The position numbers and the translations under genes are program-made. Below, piece by piece: positions 54,136 through 62,719 of a DNA stretch of 64,000 bases. The notes beneath the pieces are model-generated. The model ran no database searches, had not been told where the DNA came from, and saw nothing but the letters and a program-made list of their open reading frames with translations. The stretch comes from an uncultured Luteitalea sp. (lineage in GTDB: Bacteria > Acidobacteriota > Vicinamibacteria > Vicinamibacterales > Vicinamibacteraceae). Within the stretch, counting starts at the first letter, position 1. Each line of letters opens with the position of its first letter. The stretch lies in assembly GCA_934541105.1 (NCBI GenBank), contig CAKTDA010000008.1, positions 1 to 64,000 of the forward strand, read 5' to 3'.

Positions 54136-55770
54136 CTACTTGATCTTCAGGCCCGAGCCGAGCATCTTCACGCGTTCGGCGAGGCCCGGGTCCTTGCCGC
54201 CGAGTGCCGTCATCGCGTCGTAGTGCGCCTGCATCTTCTGTACGCGGGCCTGGTCCTCGGGTCCGCACGGGCAGCCCTTCTTGAACTGGCCGAAGTACGA
54301 CCACGCCGCGCCCCAGCGAGGCATCCACCACTTGGGCGCGAGATCGGCCGCCTTCTCGAGGTGCGTGATGGACGTCGCATAGTCCTTCTTGTCCTTCAAC
54401 GCGAGGCCGAGCACGGCGTATCCCATCGGGTTGGCGTAGTCGGGAGCGGCAACGGCCTTCTGCAGCGTCTCGATGGCGCGATCGACCTGCTTTGCCTCGT
54501 AGAGGCTTGCCCCGAGGTCGGTCAGCACGGCGGGGTTCGACGCGTCGAGCGCCGCCGCCTTCTCCATGCTGGCGAGCGCATTGGGGATGTCCTTCTTGTG
54601 CTCACGGAGGATGCGGCCGCTGCCGTGATGCGCGTCGGCAAGTGACGCGTCGAGGCTCGCGGCCTTCGCGTAGGCGGCCAGCGCGGCGTCGTACTGCTTG
54701 TCGTGTTCGAGCACGCGGGCGTGCAGGTACTGCGCCCGGGCCTGGTCGGGGAATGCCGCCGCGGCCTTCGTCGCGGGATCGCGTGCGTTCTCGATGTCGT
54801 TGCGCTGCACGAGCACGTCGGCAAGGCCGAGGAGCGCCTCGCGCTGCTGCGGGTCCATGGCGAGCACGCTGCGGTACTGCTGCACCGCGGCATCGAGGCG
54901 TCCGGCCTTCTGCTGCAACTGGCCGAGCGCCAGCGCGAGGTCCTTGTCGTTGGGTGCCGCGGCGGCCGCGGCATACAGGTCCTCGAGCGCCCGGGCGTCG
55001 TCGCCCGACGCGAGATACGCACGGCCGCGAATGGCGAACAGGTCGCGGCGGCTGCCATCGGCCGCGAGGGACTGGCTCGCGGCGGCAATCGTGCCGGCGT
55101 GATCTCCCTTCGCGCTCAGGACCTGCGCGAGGTACGCGCTCGTCGCCGGCCGCTTCGGATCGAGTTCGAGCGCACGCCGGAGCGGTGCCTCTGCGTCGGC
55201 CCCGCGACTCGCGGCCACGAGCGCCTCGCCGAGCGCCGCGTGGGCCACGGCGCTGTCGGGTGCCGCCTTCACGGCGGCCTCGCACGCCGACACTGCCTCG
55301 GGGCTCTTCAGCGTCACGAGCGATTCGGCGCGAATCAGGTGGGCGGCGGCAAGCCCCGGCTCGATGGCCAGGGCCGCGGACGCATGTTCGGCCGCGTCGG
55401 TGTGCCGCTGCGCGCGCAGGTGGCCGCCGGCCAGGCCCATGTGGGCCTTCACCTTCTCTGGCCCCGACAGCTTCCCCAGCGCGAGCTGGTAGTTGGCCAT
55501 CGAGCAGTCCCAGTCCTGCTGCGCCTCGCACACGCCGGCCAGCTTGAAGGCGGCCTGCGCCTGCGTCGGGTCGAGGCCGACGATGGCCTTCAGGTAGGCG
55601 TGCGCGTGCGGGAGGTCGTTGGCGGCGATGTACTTGTCGGCTTCGACCATCAGGCGCGGGATGTCCTTCGGCTTGAGCTTCGCGAGCTCCTGCGCGCCGA
55701 GCGACACCTGCACCATCGGACTCGCCAGCAGGGCCACGGCAGCGGCCGCAGCCCACGCGAACTTGCGCAT
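54136..55770 (-). CDS. Exported tetratricopeptide-repeat protein
   Basis: 544 residues: a signal peptide (FAWAAAAAVALLASPMVQVSLGAQ) and then roughly 12 TPR units through the rest (for example AHAALGEALVAASRGADAEA, PLRRALELDPKRPATSAYLA, AAVQQYRSVLAMDPQQREAL, AIETLQKAVAAPDYANPMGY). A Cys pair (KKGCPCG) lies near the C-terminus. TPR proteins act as scaffolds; partners are unknown. GAGGTG lies before ATG 55770 and a TACGAT -10 is 31 nt further up, so this gene is leadered, unlike many neighbours. Confidence 0.85.
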   Translation of the reverse strand: MRKFAWAAAAAVALLASPMVQVSLGAQELAKLKPKDIPRLMVEADKYIAANDLPHAHAYLKAIVGLDPTQAQAAFKLAGVCEAQQDWDCSMANYQLALGKLSGPEKVKAHMGLAGGHLRAQRHTDAAEHASAALAIEPGLAAAHLIRAESLVTLKSPEAVSACEAAVKAAPDSAVAHAALGEALVAASRGADAEAPLRRALELDPKRPATSAYLAQVLSAKGDHAGTIAAASQSLAADGSRRDLFAIRGRAYLASGDDARALEDLYAAAAAAPNDKDLALALGQLQQKAGRLDAAVQQYRSVLAMDPQQREALLGLADVLVQRNDIENARDPATKAAAAFPDQARAQYLHARVLEHDKQYDAALAAYAKAASLDASLADAHHGSGRILREHKKDIPNALASMEKAAALDASNPAVLTDLGASLYEAKQVDRAIETLQKAVAAPDYANPMGYAVLGLALKDKKDYATSITHLEKAADLAPKWWMPRWGAAWSYFGQFKKGCPCGPEDQARVQKMQAHYDAMTALGGKDPGLAERVKMLGSGLKIK

Positions 55771-55801
55771 GGTCACCTCACTTGTCGTGTCGAGTGGCCG
55801 C

Positions 55802-55807
55802 ATCGTA
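55802..55807 (-). promoter_or_regulatory. -10 element of the TPR gene
   Basis: TACGAT on the minus strand, 31 nt before ATG 55770, leaving a leader that contains the GAGGTG Shine-Dalgarno. Confidence 0.45.
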
Positions 55808-55862
55808 CCAGACACGAGGGCACACGCCACGTCTGGCGTTCCGTGCCGGGCAGGCCGCGCGG

Positions 55863-55868
55863 TAGACT
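55863..55868 (+). promoter_or_regulatory. -10 element of the Trm112-DUF2264 operon, leaderless
   Basis: TAGACT, 7 nt before ATG 55876, with CCCC and no purine tract between. Confidence 0.45.
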
Positions 55869-55875
55869 GCTCCCC

Positions 55876-56124
55876 ATGGTGGATGCAGAACTGCTCGAGA
55901 TCCTCGTGTGTCCCGAGGACAAGACGCCGGTGACGCTGGCGAGCGCCGAGACGCTGGCCCTGCTCAATGCCCGCATCGCCGGCGGCGGCGTGACGACGCG
56001 CGGCGGGTCCGCCGTCACCGACGCCATCGCCGAGGGCCTCGTCCGCGCCGACGGCAAGTACCTCTATCCGGTGCGCGACGACATCCCGGTGATGTTGATC
56101 GACGAGGCGATTCCCCTCGGATGA
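55876..56124 (+). CDS. Trm112/YcaR-family small protein
   Basis: 82 residues: ELLEILVCPEDKTPVTLAS at the N-terminus and LVRADGKYLYPVRDDIPVMLIDEAI at the C-terminus, the Trm112/UPF0434 pattern. Only one Cys of the usual zinc knuckle is present (LVCPEDK), so metal binding may be lost. In eukaryotes and some bacteria such proteins stabilise methyltransferases. The stop overlaps the DUF2264 gene start by 4 nt. Confidence 0.87.
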   Translation: MVDAELLEILVCPEDKTPVTLASAETLALLNARIAGGGVTTRGGSAVTDAIAEGLVRADGKYLYPVRDDIPVMLIDEAIPLG

Positions 56125-57371
56125 ACCGGCGCCGCTTCGTTCACGCCGCCGCGACGCTCGGCGCCTCCACTGCCGTGCCCGTGGCGCCGGCGGTGACCGC
56201 GGCGGCAGCCGCGCAGGCGCGCGCCGCAGTCCCCGCAACCGACCGCGCCGCCTGGGTCGCGCGCGTCGTGCGCGTCTTCGGCCCCGTGGTCAGGGCGCTC
56301 GCTGCGGGCCGCCTGCGGGCGGCAATGCCGGTCGAAACGGTGCCCGGCGCGTCGGGTCGCTCCTCGGTGACGCATCTCGAGGCCGTGGGCCGCACCCTGA
56401 TGGGCATCGCGCCGTGGCTCGAGGGCCAGGGGGGCGACGCGGAGGAGGCGTCAGCGCGGCAGGAGCTTGCCGCCCACGTTGCGGCCGGTCTCGATCAGGC
56501 GACGCGGCCCGGCGGCCCGGACCTGCTCAACTTCACGCAGGGCTCGCAGCCGCTCGTCGACGCGGCCTTCCTCGCCCAGGGTTTCCTGCGCGCGCCATCG
56601 CTCTGGCGCGCGCTCGACGCGCCCGTGCAGCAGCGCCTGATCGACGCGCTCGTCTCGAGCCGCGTCATCGTGCCCGGCTTCAACAACTGGCTGCTGTTTG
56701 CTGCCACCGTGGAGGCGTTCCTGAAGGTCGCGGGGCTGCCCACCTGGGACGGCATGCGCGTGGACTACGCGCTGCGGCAACACGAGCAGTGGTACAAGGG
56801 CGACGGCATCTACGGCGACGGCCCACAGTTCCACTTCGACTACTACAACGCGTTCGTCATCCAGCCGATGCTCGTGGACGTGCTCGACGCCTGCGCCGAT
56901 GCGCGGCCGGCCTGGCAGGCCATGCGTGAGCCGGTGCTGACGCGTGCGCGGCGCTTGGCCGCCATCCAGGAGCGGCTCGTCGCGCCCGACGGATCGTTCC
57001 CGCCCATCGGCCGATCGCTCGCGTACCGCTGCGGCGCGTTCCAGGGCCTGGCGCAGTCGGCCCTGCGGCGCGACCTGCCGACGGACGTCACGCCCGGCCA
57101 GGCGCGCGCCGCGCTGTCGGCCGTCATCGCCCGCACGCTCGATGCGCCCGGCACGTTCGACGCCGACGGCTGGCTGACGCTCGGCCTGTGCGGCCACCAG
57201 CCCGGCATCGCCGAGACCTACATCTCCACCGGCAGCCTCTACCTGTGTTCGGCCGCGTTCCTGCCACTGGGCCTGCCGCCCACCGATCCGTTCTGGAGCG
57301 ACCCGCCGCGCGACTGGACGGCACGCCGCGCCTGGAACGGCGAGCCGATTCCCATCGACAAGGCTATCTGA
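56121..57371 (+). CDS. DUF2264 family protein with Tat-like signal
   Basis: 416 residues. The N-terminus NRRRFVHAAATLGASTAVPV resembles a twin-arginine signal, so export in folded form is possible. The body matches DUF2264, an (alpha/alpha) barrel seen in polysaccharide-linked loci: LEAVGRTLMGIAPWLEG, NNWLLFAATVEAFLKVAG, YALRQHEQWYKGDGIYGDG, FHFDYYNAFVIQPML, and RYQRGSF-like PIGRSLAYRCGAFQGLAQ. Members are thought to be glycoside hydrolase or lyase-like; activity is unproven. ATGA overlap with the Trm112-like gene. The 3' end overlaps the convergent PIG-L gene by 8 nt. Confidence 0.82.
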   Translation: MNRRRFVHAAATLGASTAVPVAPAVTAAAAAQARAAVPATDRAAWVARVVRVFGPVVRALAAGRLRAAMPVETVPGASGRSSVTHLEAVGRTLMGIAPWLEGQGGDAEEASARQELAAHVAAGLDQATRPGGPDLLNFTQGSQPLVDAAFLAQGFLRAPSLWRALDAPVQQRLIDALVSSRVIVPGFNNWLLFAATVEAFLKVAGLPTWDGMRVDYALRQHEQWYKGDGIYGDGPQFHFDYYNAFVIQPMLVDVLDACADARPAWQAMREPVLTRARRLAAIQERLVAPDGSFPPIGRSLAYRCGAFQGLAQSALRRDLPTDVTPGQARAALSAVIARTLDAPGTFDADGWLTLGLCGHQPGIAETYISTGSLYLCSAAFLPLGLPPTDPFWSDPPRDWTARRAWNGEPIPIDKAI

Positions 57372-59988
57372 GGCTCACGAGGTTCGCGACGATCCGGTAA
57401 GCGCCGGGCACGCCATCGGGCAACTGCCGGAACCACGAATAGGCGCTGTACACGTAGTGGCCCTTGCCGATGCGTGCGTACATCAGGCCGCCCTTCTGCT
57501 CGCCATCCCACGGGTCGTGGCTCTCGAGCAGCGGCGTGTAGCGCGCGTCCCACGTCCGGAACCCGTACGCATTGCGCTCCTGTCGCCAGTTCGCGAAATC
57601 CTCGAGCGTGATCCGGTTCGGCGTCGTGAACACGGGATGCGTCGGCTCGAGGATCGTCACCGGGGCCTCCTCGTCGGTCACCCGGGATCCGATCTCGGCC
57701 GGAAACGGCGCCAACTGCTTCTGCGCGTAGACCTCGTGCTGTTCCTGCACGATCATCGTGCCGCCGTTGCGGACGTAGTCGAGCAGGCGCGCGTGATTGG
57801 CCACGAAGTCGGGCCGCACCTCCGATGCGCGCACGCCGACCATGATCGTGTCGTAGCGCGACAGGTCGGCTGACGCCACGTCGGCCGGCGTCAGCAGCGT
57901 CACCGGGACGCCAAGCCGGCGCAGGCCTTCGGGCACTTCGTCGCCCGTGCCCATGATGTAGCCGACCGTGACCGGCGCGACCTGCACGTCCACGAGGCGG
58001 AGGTCGAACGTCGCGGGCTCGTACAGGCGATGCGTCTGGATGTGCGGGTAGGCGATCGTGCGAAGGGCACGGGTGTACGGCGCACGCCCGGGCAGCGCCG
58101 CCCGCGCGGTGAAGACGTGCGTCCCGGGACCGATGCCCGACGGGGGCGAGACGGTGAAGGTCGTCGTCGCACTCTGTCCGGCCTGCGCGACCGAGAACGG
58201 TGCGCGCTGCGGCTCCGAGGTCCAGCCCTCGGGCAACTCGAGCGACACCTCGCCGGTCACGGCATCGGCCGAGAGGCTTTCCACGCGCACGGTGACCGCG
58301 CGCGGCTGCCGCCCCGCGTCGAGCGCGACGACGTCCATGCCGGGCGTGAGGTGAACCGAGACGGCGGGCACGACCGCGAGCGGCCGCCGCAACTCGCCGC
58401 GCACCGGATCCACGATGCGGTGCTGCACGGGAACCGTGAACGCGATGGTCTCGCCGGCAACGGTCAGCGTCGCATGGCCCGTCGCCACCGGCGGGCCGAA
58501 CGGCATGTGCCGCGGCGCATCGTCCGGCCACACGAACACGTCACCGGCCGCCGGCCGCTCCAGCCAGTACGGCTGCGACACGCGGGCATCGCCGCCTGCC
58601 GTGACGACGAACGAGGACTGCGCCGTGGGCTGCTCGCGCAGGAAGCGAGCCATGAAGCCGCGGCCCGTGAACTGCGGAGCCTCCGCGAGCGGCGCCTGCG
58701 TCCATCCGGCCGGAACCGTGAGGGTCGGCGTCCCGAGCGTGACGTCAACGCCCTCGGGCACGAATGCGCGCACGCTGATGCTGGCCTGCCCGCCCGGCGT
58801 CACGGTCTCGCTCGTCGCCAGCGCCTCGATGTGGACGCCCGACGCATGGAGCACGGCGGCCTCGTAGTCGGCAATCTCCCGATCCAGGAGAAACGCCGCC
58901 TCGGCAATTGCGTCAGCCGATGCCGACAGTTTCGTCGCCGCCTGCCGTGCCGCCCGCGCCGCGGCGAGGCCGCGCGCGAGGGCCGGAAGGATCGCCTGCG
59001 GCTTGCGCGCGTCGAGCGTGTCGAGCGCCTCGCGGGCTGCGGCATCCATTGCGGCGAGCTCGCGTGCAAGCGCTCCGGCGGGAAGCCCCGCGAGCGTCGC
59101 GAGGCCGGGGATCGACGTGTCGATGCCGTCGAAGACCGACGTCTCGTGCTCGACCTTCGGCACGACGCTCGAGACGAGCCGCAGGCTCGTGGACTGCGGC
59201 CCGTGCAGCTGCGCGCCGCCCATCTCCTGCGTCTTGTGCTGCGAGCGCCCCTCCGCGGCGATCTGCGCGTAGCTTCGGCCGAGCGCCGGGTCGAGGATGC
59301 CCGTCGGCAGCGTGATGGTCGGCGGATTGGGCTGGTTCGGGCCAAAGCGCATGCCGACGTAGAACTTCCGCACCTGCCACGGGCGGAGTCCGTCCTTCAC
59401 CTGCTCGGGGAAGCGTGTCGGGTCGGCGGCGGCCTGCACGGCAAGCGGCGTCAGTGCGCCGGCGAGTTGGTGGTTGCCGTGACCATCAGCGGCCGTGCCG
59501 CTGAATCGCGAGGCGACCACGAGCGGGCGATAGGTTCGGAGCACGCGCACCATGTCGCCGAGCGGCACGTCGCGTCCGCCCCACTTGCGCTCGGTTTCCG
59601 GCATGTTCACCGTGTAGCCGAAGTCCACGACGCGCGTGAAGAACTGCTCGCCGCCGTCGAGCGCGCGCGCCTGCAGCAGTTCCTCGGTGCGGATCACCCC
59701 CAGCGCCTCGTAGAACTCGGGCCCGAGGATGTTCTGGCCGCCCTCGCCGCGGTTGAGCGAGAGGTACGCGACGCGCGCGTGGTCGCCGCGTGCGAGGCGC
59801 GCGATGAGCGCGCTGTCCTCGTCGTCGGGGTGCGCGCCCGTGTGCATCGCGCTCGCCGTTGTCGTCAGTCGCTGCAGTTTCTGGACGAGGCCGCCCGCGC
59901 CTTCGCTGTAGACGGGGCGGACCTGGGCACCGATCGGGACGAGGGTGAGGGTGAGCCCCGCGGCGAGCAAGGCCAGTCGCATGCGCAT
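57364..59988 (-). CDS. Multidomain PIG-L (LmbE) deacetylase, exported
   Basis: 874 residues. A signal peptide (RLALLAAGLTLTLVPIGAQ) leads to the PIG-L catalytic domain (about 40-240): TGAHPDDED near residue 50, AYLSLNRGEGGQN, IRTEELLQARALDGG, and the distal zinc His in DGHGNHQLAG. After about residue 400 come beta-sandwich modules (VTPGGQASISVRAFVPEG, SPPSGIGPGTHVFTARAALP), and near the C-terminus a ThuA/glutamine-amidotransferase-like domain (YDTIMVGVRASEVRPDF, LLDYVRNGGTMIVQ). PIG-L enzymes remove acetyl groups from N-acetylglucosaminyl substrates. A TATCAT -10 lies 8 nt upstream of the ATG. Confidence 0.88.
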   Translation of the reverse strand: MRMRLALLAAGLTLTLVPIGAQVRPVYSEGAGGLVQKLQRLTTTASAMHTGAHPDDEDSALIARLARGDHARVAYLSLNRGEGGQNILGPEFYEALGVIRTEELLQARALDGGEQFFTRVVDFGYTVNMPETERKWGGRDVPLGDMVRVLRTYRPLVVASRFSGTAADGHGNHQLAGALTPLAVQAAADPTRFPEQVKDGLRPWQVRKFYVGMRFGPNQPNPPTITLPTGILDPALGRSYAQIAAEGRSQHKTQEMGGAQLHGPQSTSLRLVSSVVPKVEHETSVFDGIDTSIPGLATLAGLPAGALARELAAMDAAAREALDTLDARKPQAILPALARGLAAARAARQAATKLSASADAIAEAAFLLDREIADYEAAVLHASGVHIEALATSETVTPGGQASISVRAFVPEGVDVTLGTPTLTVPAGWTQAPLAEAPQFTGRGFMARFLREQPTAQSSFVVTAGGDARVSQPYWLERPAAGDVFVWPDDAPRHMPFGPPVATGHATLTVAGETIAFTVPVQHRIVDPVRGELRRPLAVVPAVSVHLTPGMDVVALDAGRQPRAVTVRVESLSADAVTGEVSLELPEGWTSEPQRAPFSVAQAGQSATTTFTVSPPSGIGPGTHVFTARAALPGRAPYTRALRTIAYPHIQTHRLYEPATFDLRLVDVQVAPVTVGYIMGTGDEVPEGLRRLGVPVTLLTPADVASADLSRYDTIMVGVRASEVRPDFVANHARLLDYVRNGGTMIVQEQHEVYAQKQLAPFPAEIGSRVTDEEAPVTILEPTHPVFTTPNRITLEDFANWRQERNAYGFRTWDARYTPLLESHDPWDGEQKGGLMYARIGKGHYVYSAYSWFRQLPDGVPGAYRIVANLVSLR

Positions 59989-59996
59989 GGCCCGGC

Positions 59997-60002
59997 ATGA
60001 TA
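59997..60002 (-). promoter_or_regulatory. -10 element of the PIG-L gene, leaderless
   Basis: TATCAT on the minus strand, 8 nt before ATG 59988. It lies just after metX, so the PIG-L gene need not depend on the met transcript. Confidence 0.45.
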
Positions 60003-60033
60003 CCCCCGGGGCGTGGTGAGCCAGGGGCGGGCC

Positions 60034-61071
60034 CTACCGATGCTCGCCCACGCGGCTCCTGAAGTCGCGGACGGCGCGCAGGACCACATCCTGTTCGATG
60101 AGGAACGCATCGTGTCCGTGCGGCGAATCGAGCCAGAACAGCTCGCTCGCGGGCAGCGCTGCGGCAAGCGCCTTCATCTCGTGCGGCGGATACAGGACGT
60201 CGGTGTCGATGCCGACGACGAGCGCAGGCTGCCGCATGGTCGCGAGCGCGGCCTGCACGCCGCCGCGGCCCCGGCCGACGTCGTGCGAATCGAGCACGTG
60301 CGTGAGTGCGACGTAGGTGCGGGCATCGAGCCGCTCCACGAGCTTCTCGCCGTGGCGGTGCAGCCACGACTGGACCTGCGGCTGCGAGGCATCGCTGCGG
60401 CCCGCGGCAAAGCGGACCTCGAACGAGCGGGCACTGCGATAGCTGACCATCGCCATCATGCGCGCGGTGGCGAGCCCCTTTGCCGCACGGCCGTGCGGCC
60501 ACTCGGGATCGGCAAAGATTGCCTGCCGCTGCACCTCGCTGAGCGCCACCGCCCATGGCGCGTGGACCGCTGGCGCAGCGAGCACCGCGATCGACTCCAC
60601 GACATCGGGGTACAGGAGCGCCCATTCGAGCGCCTGCATGCCGCCCATCGAGCCGCCGATCACGAGCCGCAGCGTCCGCACGCCGAGTGCGTCGAGCAGC
60701 TGCCGCTGCACATGGACGACGTCGCGCACGGTGACGGCCGCCGCGTCGGGACGCGCCCCGAAGACGGCATCCCATTCGGGCGACCCGGGCCCGGTCGTGC
60801 CGTAGCAACTCCCGAGCACGTTGCTGCAGATGATGAAGTCGGACGCCGGATCGAGCGCGCCGTCGGGCCCGATGAGGGCGCCCCACCAGTCCGCGACGTC
60901 AGCCGATCCCGTGAGCGCGTGGCACACGAGCACCGCATTGTCGCGCGTGGACGAGAGCTCGCCCCACGTCTGGTAGGCGACGGTGACGCGCGGCAGCACC
61001 GCGCCCGATTCGAGGATGACGGGCGCCGGCAGCGTGTGCTGCTGGCGCCCGGTCGCCGTCGAGACCGTCAC
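60034..61071 (-). CDS. metX: Homoserine O-acyltransferase
   Basis: 345 residues of the alpha/beta-hydrolase MetX family. It acylates homoserine (usually with acetyl-CoA) for methionine synthesis. Motifs: VLVCHALTGSADVADWW, the nucleophile elbow VIGGSMGGMQALEW with Ser141, VGIDTDVLYPPHEM (Asp) and DSPHGHDAFLIE (His). Start GTG 61071 is one base past the metY stop, so metY-metX are cotranscribed and coupled. Donor preference (acetyl or succinyl) cannot be fixed by eye, but pairing with MetY favours acetyl. Confidence 0.93.
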   Translation of the reverse strand: MTVSTATGRQQHTLPAPVILESGAVLPRVTVAYQTWGELSSTRDNAVLVCHALTGSADVADWWGALIGPDGALDPASDFIICSNVLGSCYGTTGPGSPEWDAVFGARPDAAAVTVRDVVHVQRQLLDALGVRTLRLVIGGSMGGMQALEWALLYPDVVESIAVLAAPAVHAPWAVALSEVQRQAIFADPEWPHGRAAKGLATARMMAMVSYRSARSFEVRFAAGRSDASQPQVQSWLHRHGEKLVERLDARTYVALTHVLDSHDVGRGRGGVQAALATMRQPALVVGIDTDVLYPPHEMKALAAALPASELFWLDSPHGHDAFLIEQDVVLRAVRDFRSRVGEHR

Positions 61072-61072
61072 G

Positions 61073-62389
61073 TCAGGCGAGGACCGCCTCGTTGACCTGC
61101 GCGAACGCCTGCGTCAGGTCGGCCCTGATGTCCTCGATGTGCTCGATGCCCACCGAGATGCGCACAAGATCCGGCGAGACGCCGGCGGCGACCTGCTCAT
61201 CGTCGGACAACTGCTGGTGCGTCGTCGTCGCCGGGTGGATGACGAGGGTCTTGGCGTCGCCCATGTTGGCGAGGTGGCTTGCCAGCTTCAGCGAGTCGAT
61301 GAACTTCCGGCCCGCCTCGCGGCCGCCACGGATGCCGAACGACAGCACCGCGCCAAAGCCGTTGGTCAGGTACGTCTTCGCGACCGCGTGGCTCGGGTGG
61401 CTCTCGAGCCCGGGGTAGCTGACCCACGTCACCTGCTCGTGCTTCTCGAGCCAGCGCGCGAGGTCGAGCGCGTTGTCGCAGTGCCGCTGGGCGCGCAGCG
61501 ACAGCGTCTCGAGGCCCTGGAGGAACAGGAACGAGTTGAACGGGCTCAACGCGGGGCCGAGGTCACGCAAGCCCTCGACACGGGCGCGGATGATGAAGGC
61601 GATGTTGCCGAACGGCCCGTTGACGCCGAAGGGCTCGGTGAACACCAGCCCGTGATAGCCGGGCGACGGCTCGGTGAAGAGCGGGAACTTGCCCGACCTG
61701 GCCCAGTCGAACTTGCCCGAGTCGATGATGACGCCGCCAATCGACGTGCCGTGACCGCCAATCCACTTGGTGGCCGAGGCGACGACGATGTCGGCGCCGT
61801 GATCGATGGGCCGGCAGACGTAGCCGGCGCAGCCGAAGGTGTTGTCCACGATCAGCGGAATGCCGTTGTCGTGCGCCAGCTTCGCGAGGCCCGCCAGGTC
61901 GGGGACGTTGAACTTCGGGTTGCCGATCGACTCGACGTAGAGCGCCTTGGTCTTGTCGTCGATGAGGCGCGCAAAGCCGTCCACGCCGTCGCCGTCGACG
62001 AACTTCACGTCGATGCCGAGGCGTGGCAGCGTGACCTTGAACTGGTTGTACGTGCCGCCGTAGAGGTAGCTGGTGGAGACGATGTTGTCGCCGGCCTGCG
62101 CAATCGTCGAGATGGCCAGGAACTGCGCGGCCTGGCCGCTGCTCGTCGCGAGCGCCATCACGCCGCCCTCGAGCGCCGCGATGCGCTGCTCGAAGACGTC
62201 GGTGGTCGGGTTCATGATGCGCGTGTAGATGTTCCCGAACTCCTGGAGCGCGAAGAGGCGGGCGCCGTGGTCGGAGTCGTTGAACGTGTACGACGTCGTC
62301 TGGTAGATGGGCACGGCGCGCGCGTTCGTACCTGGCGCGGGTTGCTGTCCGGCGTGCACCTGCAACGTCTCGAAACGGTACTGGCTCAT
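61073..62389 (-). CDS. metY: O-acetylhomoserine sulfhydrylase
   Basis: 438 residues of the Cys/Met-metabolism PLP enzymes. It makes homocysteine from O-acetylhomoserine and sulfide. Evidence: FETLQVHAGQQPAPGTNARA, PIYQTTSYTFNDSDHGARLF, NIYTRIMNPTTDVFEQRIA, SSGQAAQFLAI, PLIVDNTFGCAGYVCRP, the PLP lysine in VASATKWIGGHGTSIGG and the C-terminal LVRISVGIEHIEDI. The ATG at 62389 has GAGG about 11 nt upstream. The leader of about 170 nt is structured (see separate entry). Confidence 0.95.
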   Translation of the reverse strand: MSQYRFETLQVHAGQQPAPGTNARAVPIYQTTSYTFNDSDHGARLFALQEFGNIYTRIMNPTTDVFEQRIAALEGGVMALATSSGQAAQFLAISTIAQAGDNIVSTSYLYGGTYNQFKVTLPRLGIDVKFVDGDGVDGFARLIDDKTKALYVESIGNPKFNVPDLAGLAKLAHDNGIPLIVDNTFGCAGYVCRPIDHGADIVVASATKWIGGHGTSIGGVIIDSGKFDWARSGKFPLFTEPSPGYHGLVFTEPFGVNGPFGNIAFIIRARVEGLRDLGPALSPFNSFLFLQGLETLSLRAQRHCDNALDLARWLEKHEQVTWVSYPGLESHPSHAVAKTYLTNGFGAVLSFGIRGGREAGRKFIDSLKLASHLANMGDAKTLVIHPATTTHQQLSDDEQVAAGVSPDLVRISVGIEHIEDIRADLTQAFAQVNEAVLA

Positions 62390-62498
62390 GGCTTGTCGAT
62401 CCTCGGCGCGAGTGGCGCAGTATGGCCGTCCGACAGGCGAGGCCCCGATCGGTGCGGCCGGGCGGGTCGGAGCGAAGCGGCAGGCGACGCCTACCGGC

Positions 62499-62560
62499 GC
62501 GACACTCCGGTCCCCTGTGGCATGTGGCAACAGGGACGCAGGAACCGGATCGCGGGTCGC
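62499..62560 (-). promoter_or_regulatory. Nested stem-loop in the metY leader
   Basis: On the minus strand three helices nest: GCGAC / GTCGC outside (62556-62560 with 62499-62503), CCGGT / ACCGG in the middle (62544-62548 with 62507-62511), and CCCTGT / ACAGGG inside (62530-62535 with 62513-62518) with an 11-nt loop. It lies between the predicted start site and the metY ATG. It does not match the SAM-I, SAM-II or SAH consensus that I know. Confidence 0.35.
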
Positions 62561-62569
62561 ATGACATCA

Positions 62570-62598
62570 AGTATCCGAAGCGGTGTCGCTCCGGGCAA
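62570..62598 (-). promoter_or_regulatory. Putative metY-metX promoter
   Basis: On the minus strand TTGCCC (62593-62598) and GATACT (62570-62575) are spaced by 17 bp, resembling a sigma-70 promoter. Transcription would start near 62563 and give a leader of about 170 nt. Confidence 0.35.
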
Positions 62599-62704
62599 CC
62601 TCACCGCCTGTCATAGCCCGACCGCAGCCGGCCCCGTCCCCTCACTTCACAACGCTGCCGGCCTCCCCGGCGCACGCCGCCGGCACGCGCCCGTGTTTCT
62701 GGCG

Positions 62705-62710
62705 TATGGT
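62705..62710 (+). promoter_or_regulatory. -10 element of the glucosidase gene, leaderless
   Basis: TATGGT, 9 nt before ATG 62720, without a Shine-Dalgarno between. Confidence 0.4.
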
Positions 62711-62719
62711 ACGCCGCGG

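Larger units (their letters stand above)
62390..62719. other. 330-bp divergent intergenic region (metY / glucosidase)
   Basis: The region holds the metY promoter and leader on the minus strand and the glucosidase -10 on the plus strand. Nested inverted repeats lie at 62499-62560. I see no small ORF with support, no tRNA and no recognised riboswitch consensus in it. Confidence 0.6.

Noticed and set aside
62499..62560. Known SAM or SAH riboswitch before metY
   Set aside because: The helices do not carry the conserved core sequences of the classes that I know; it is kept only as an unassigned structured leader.
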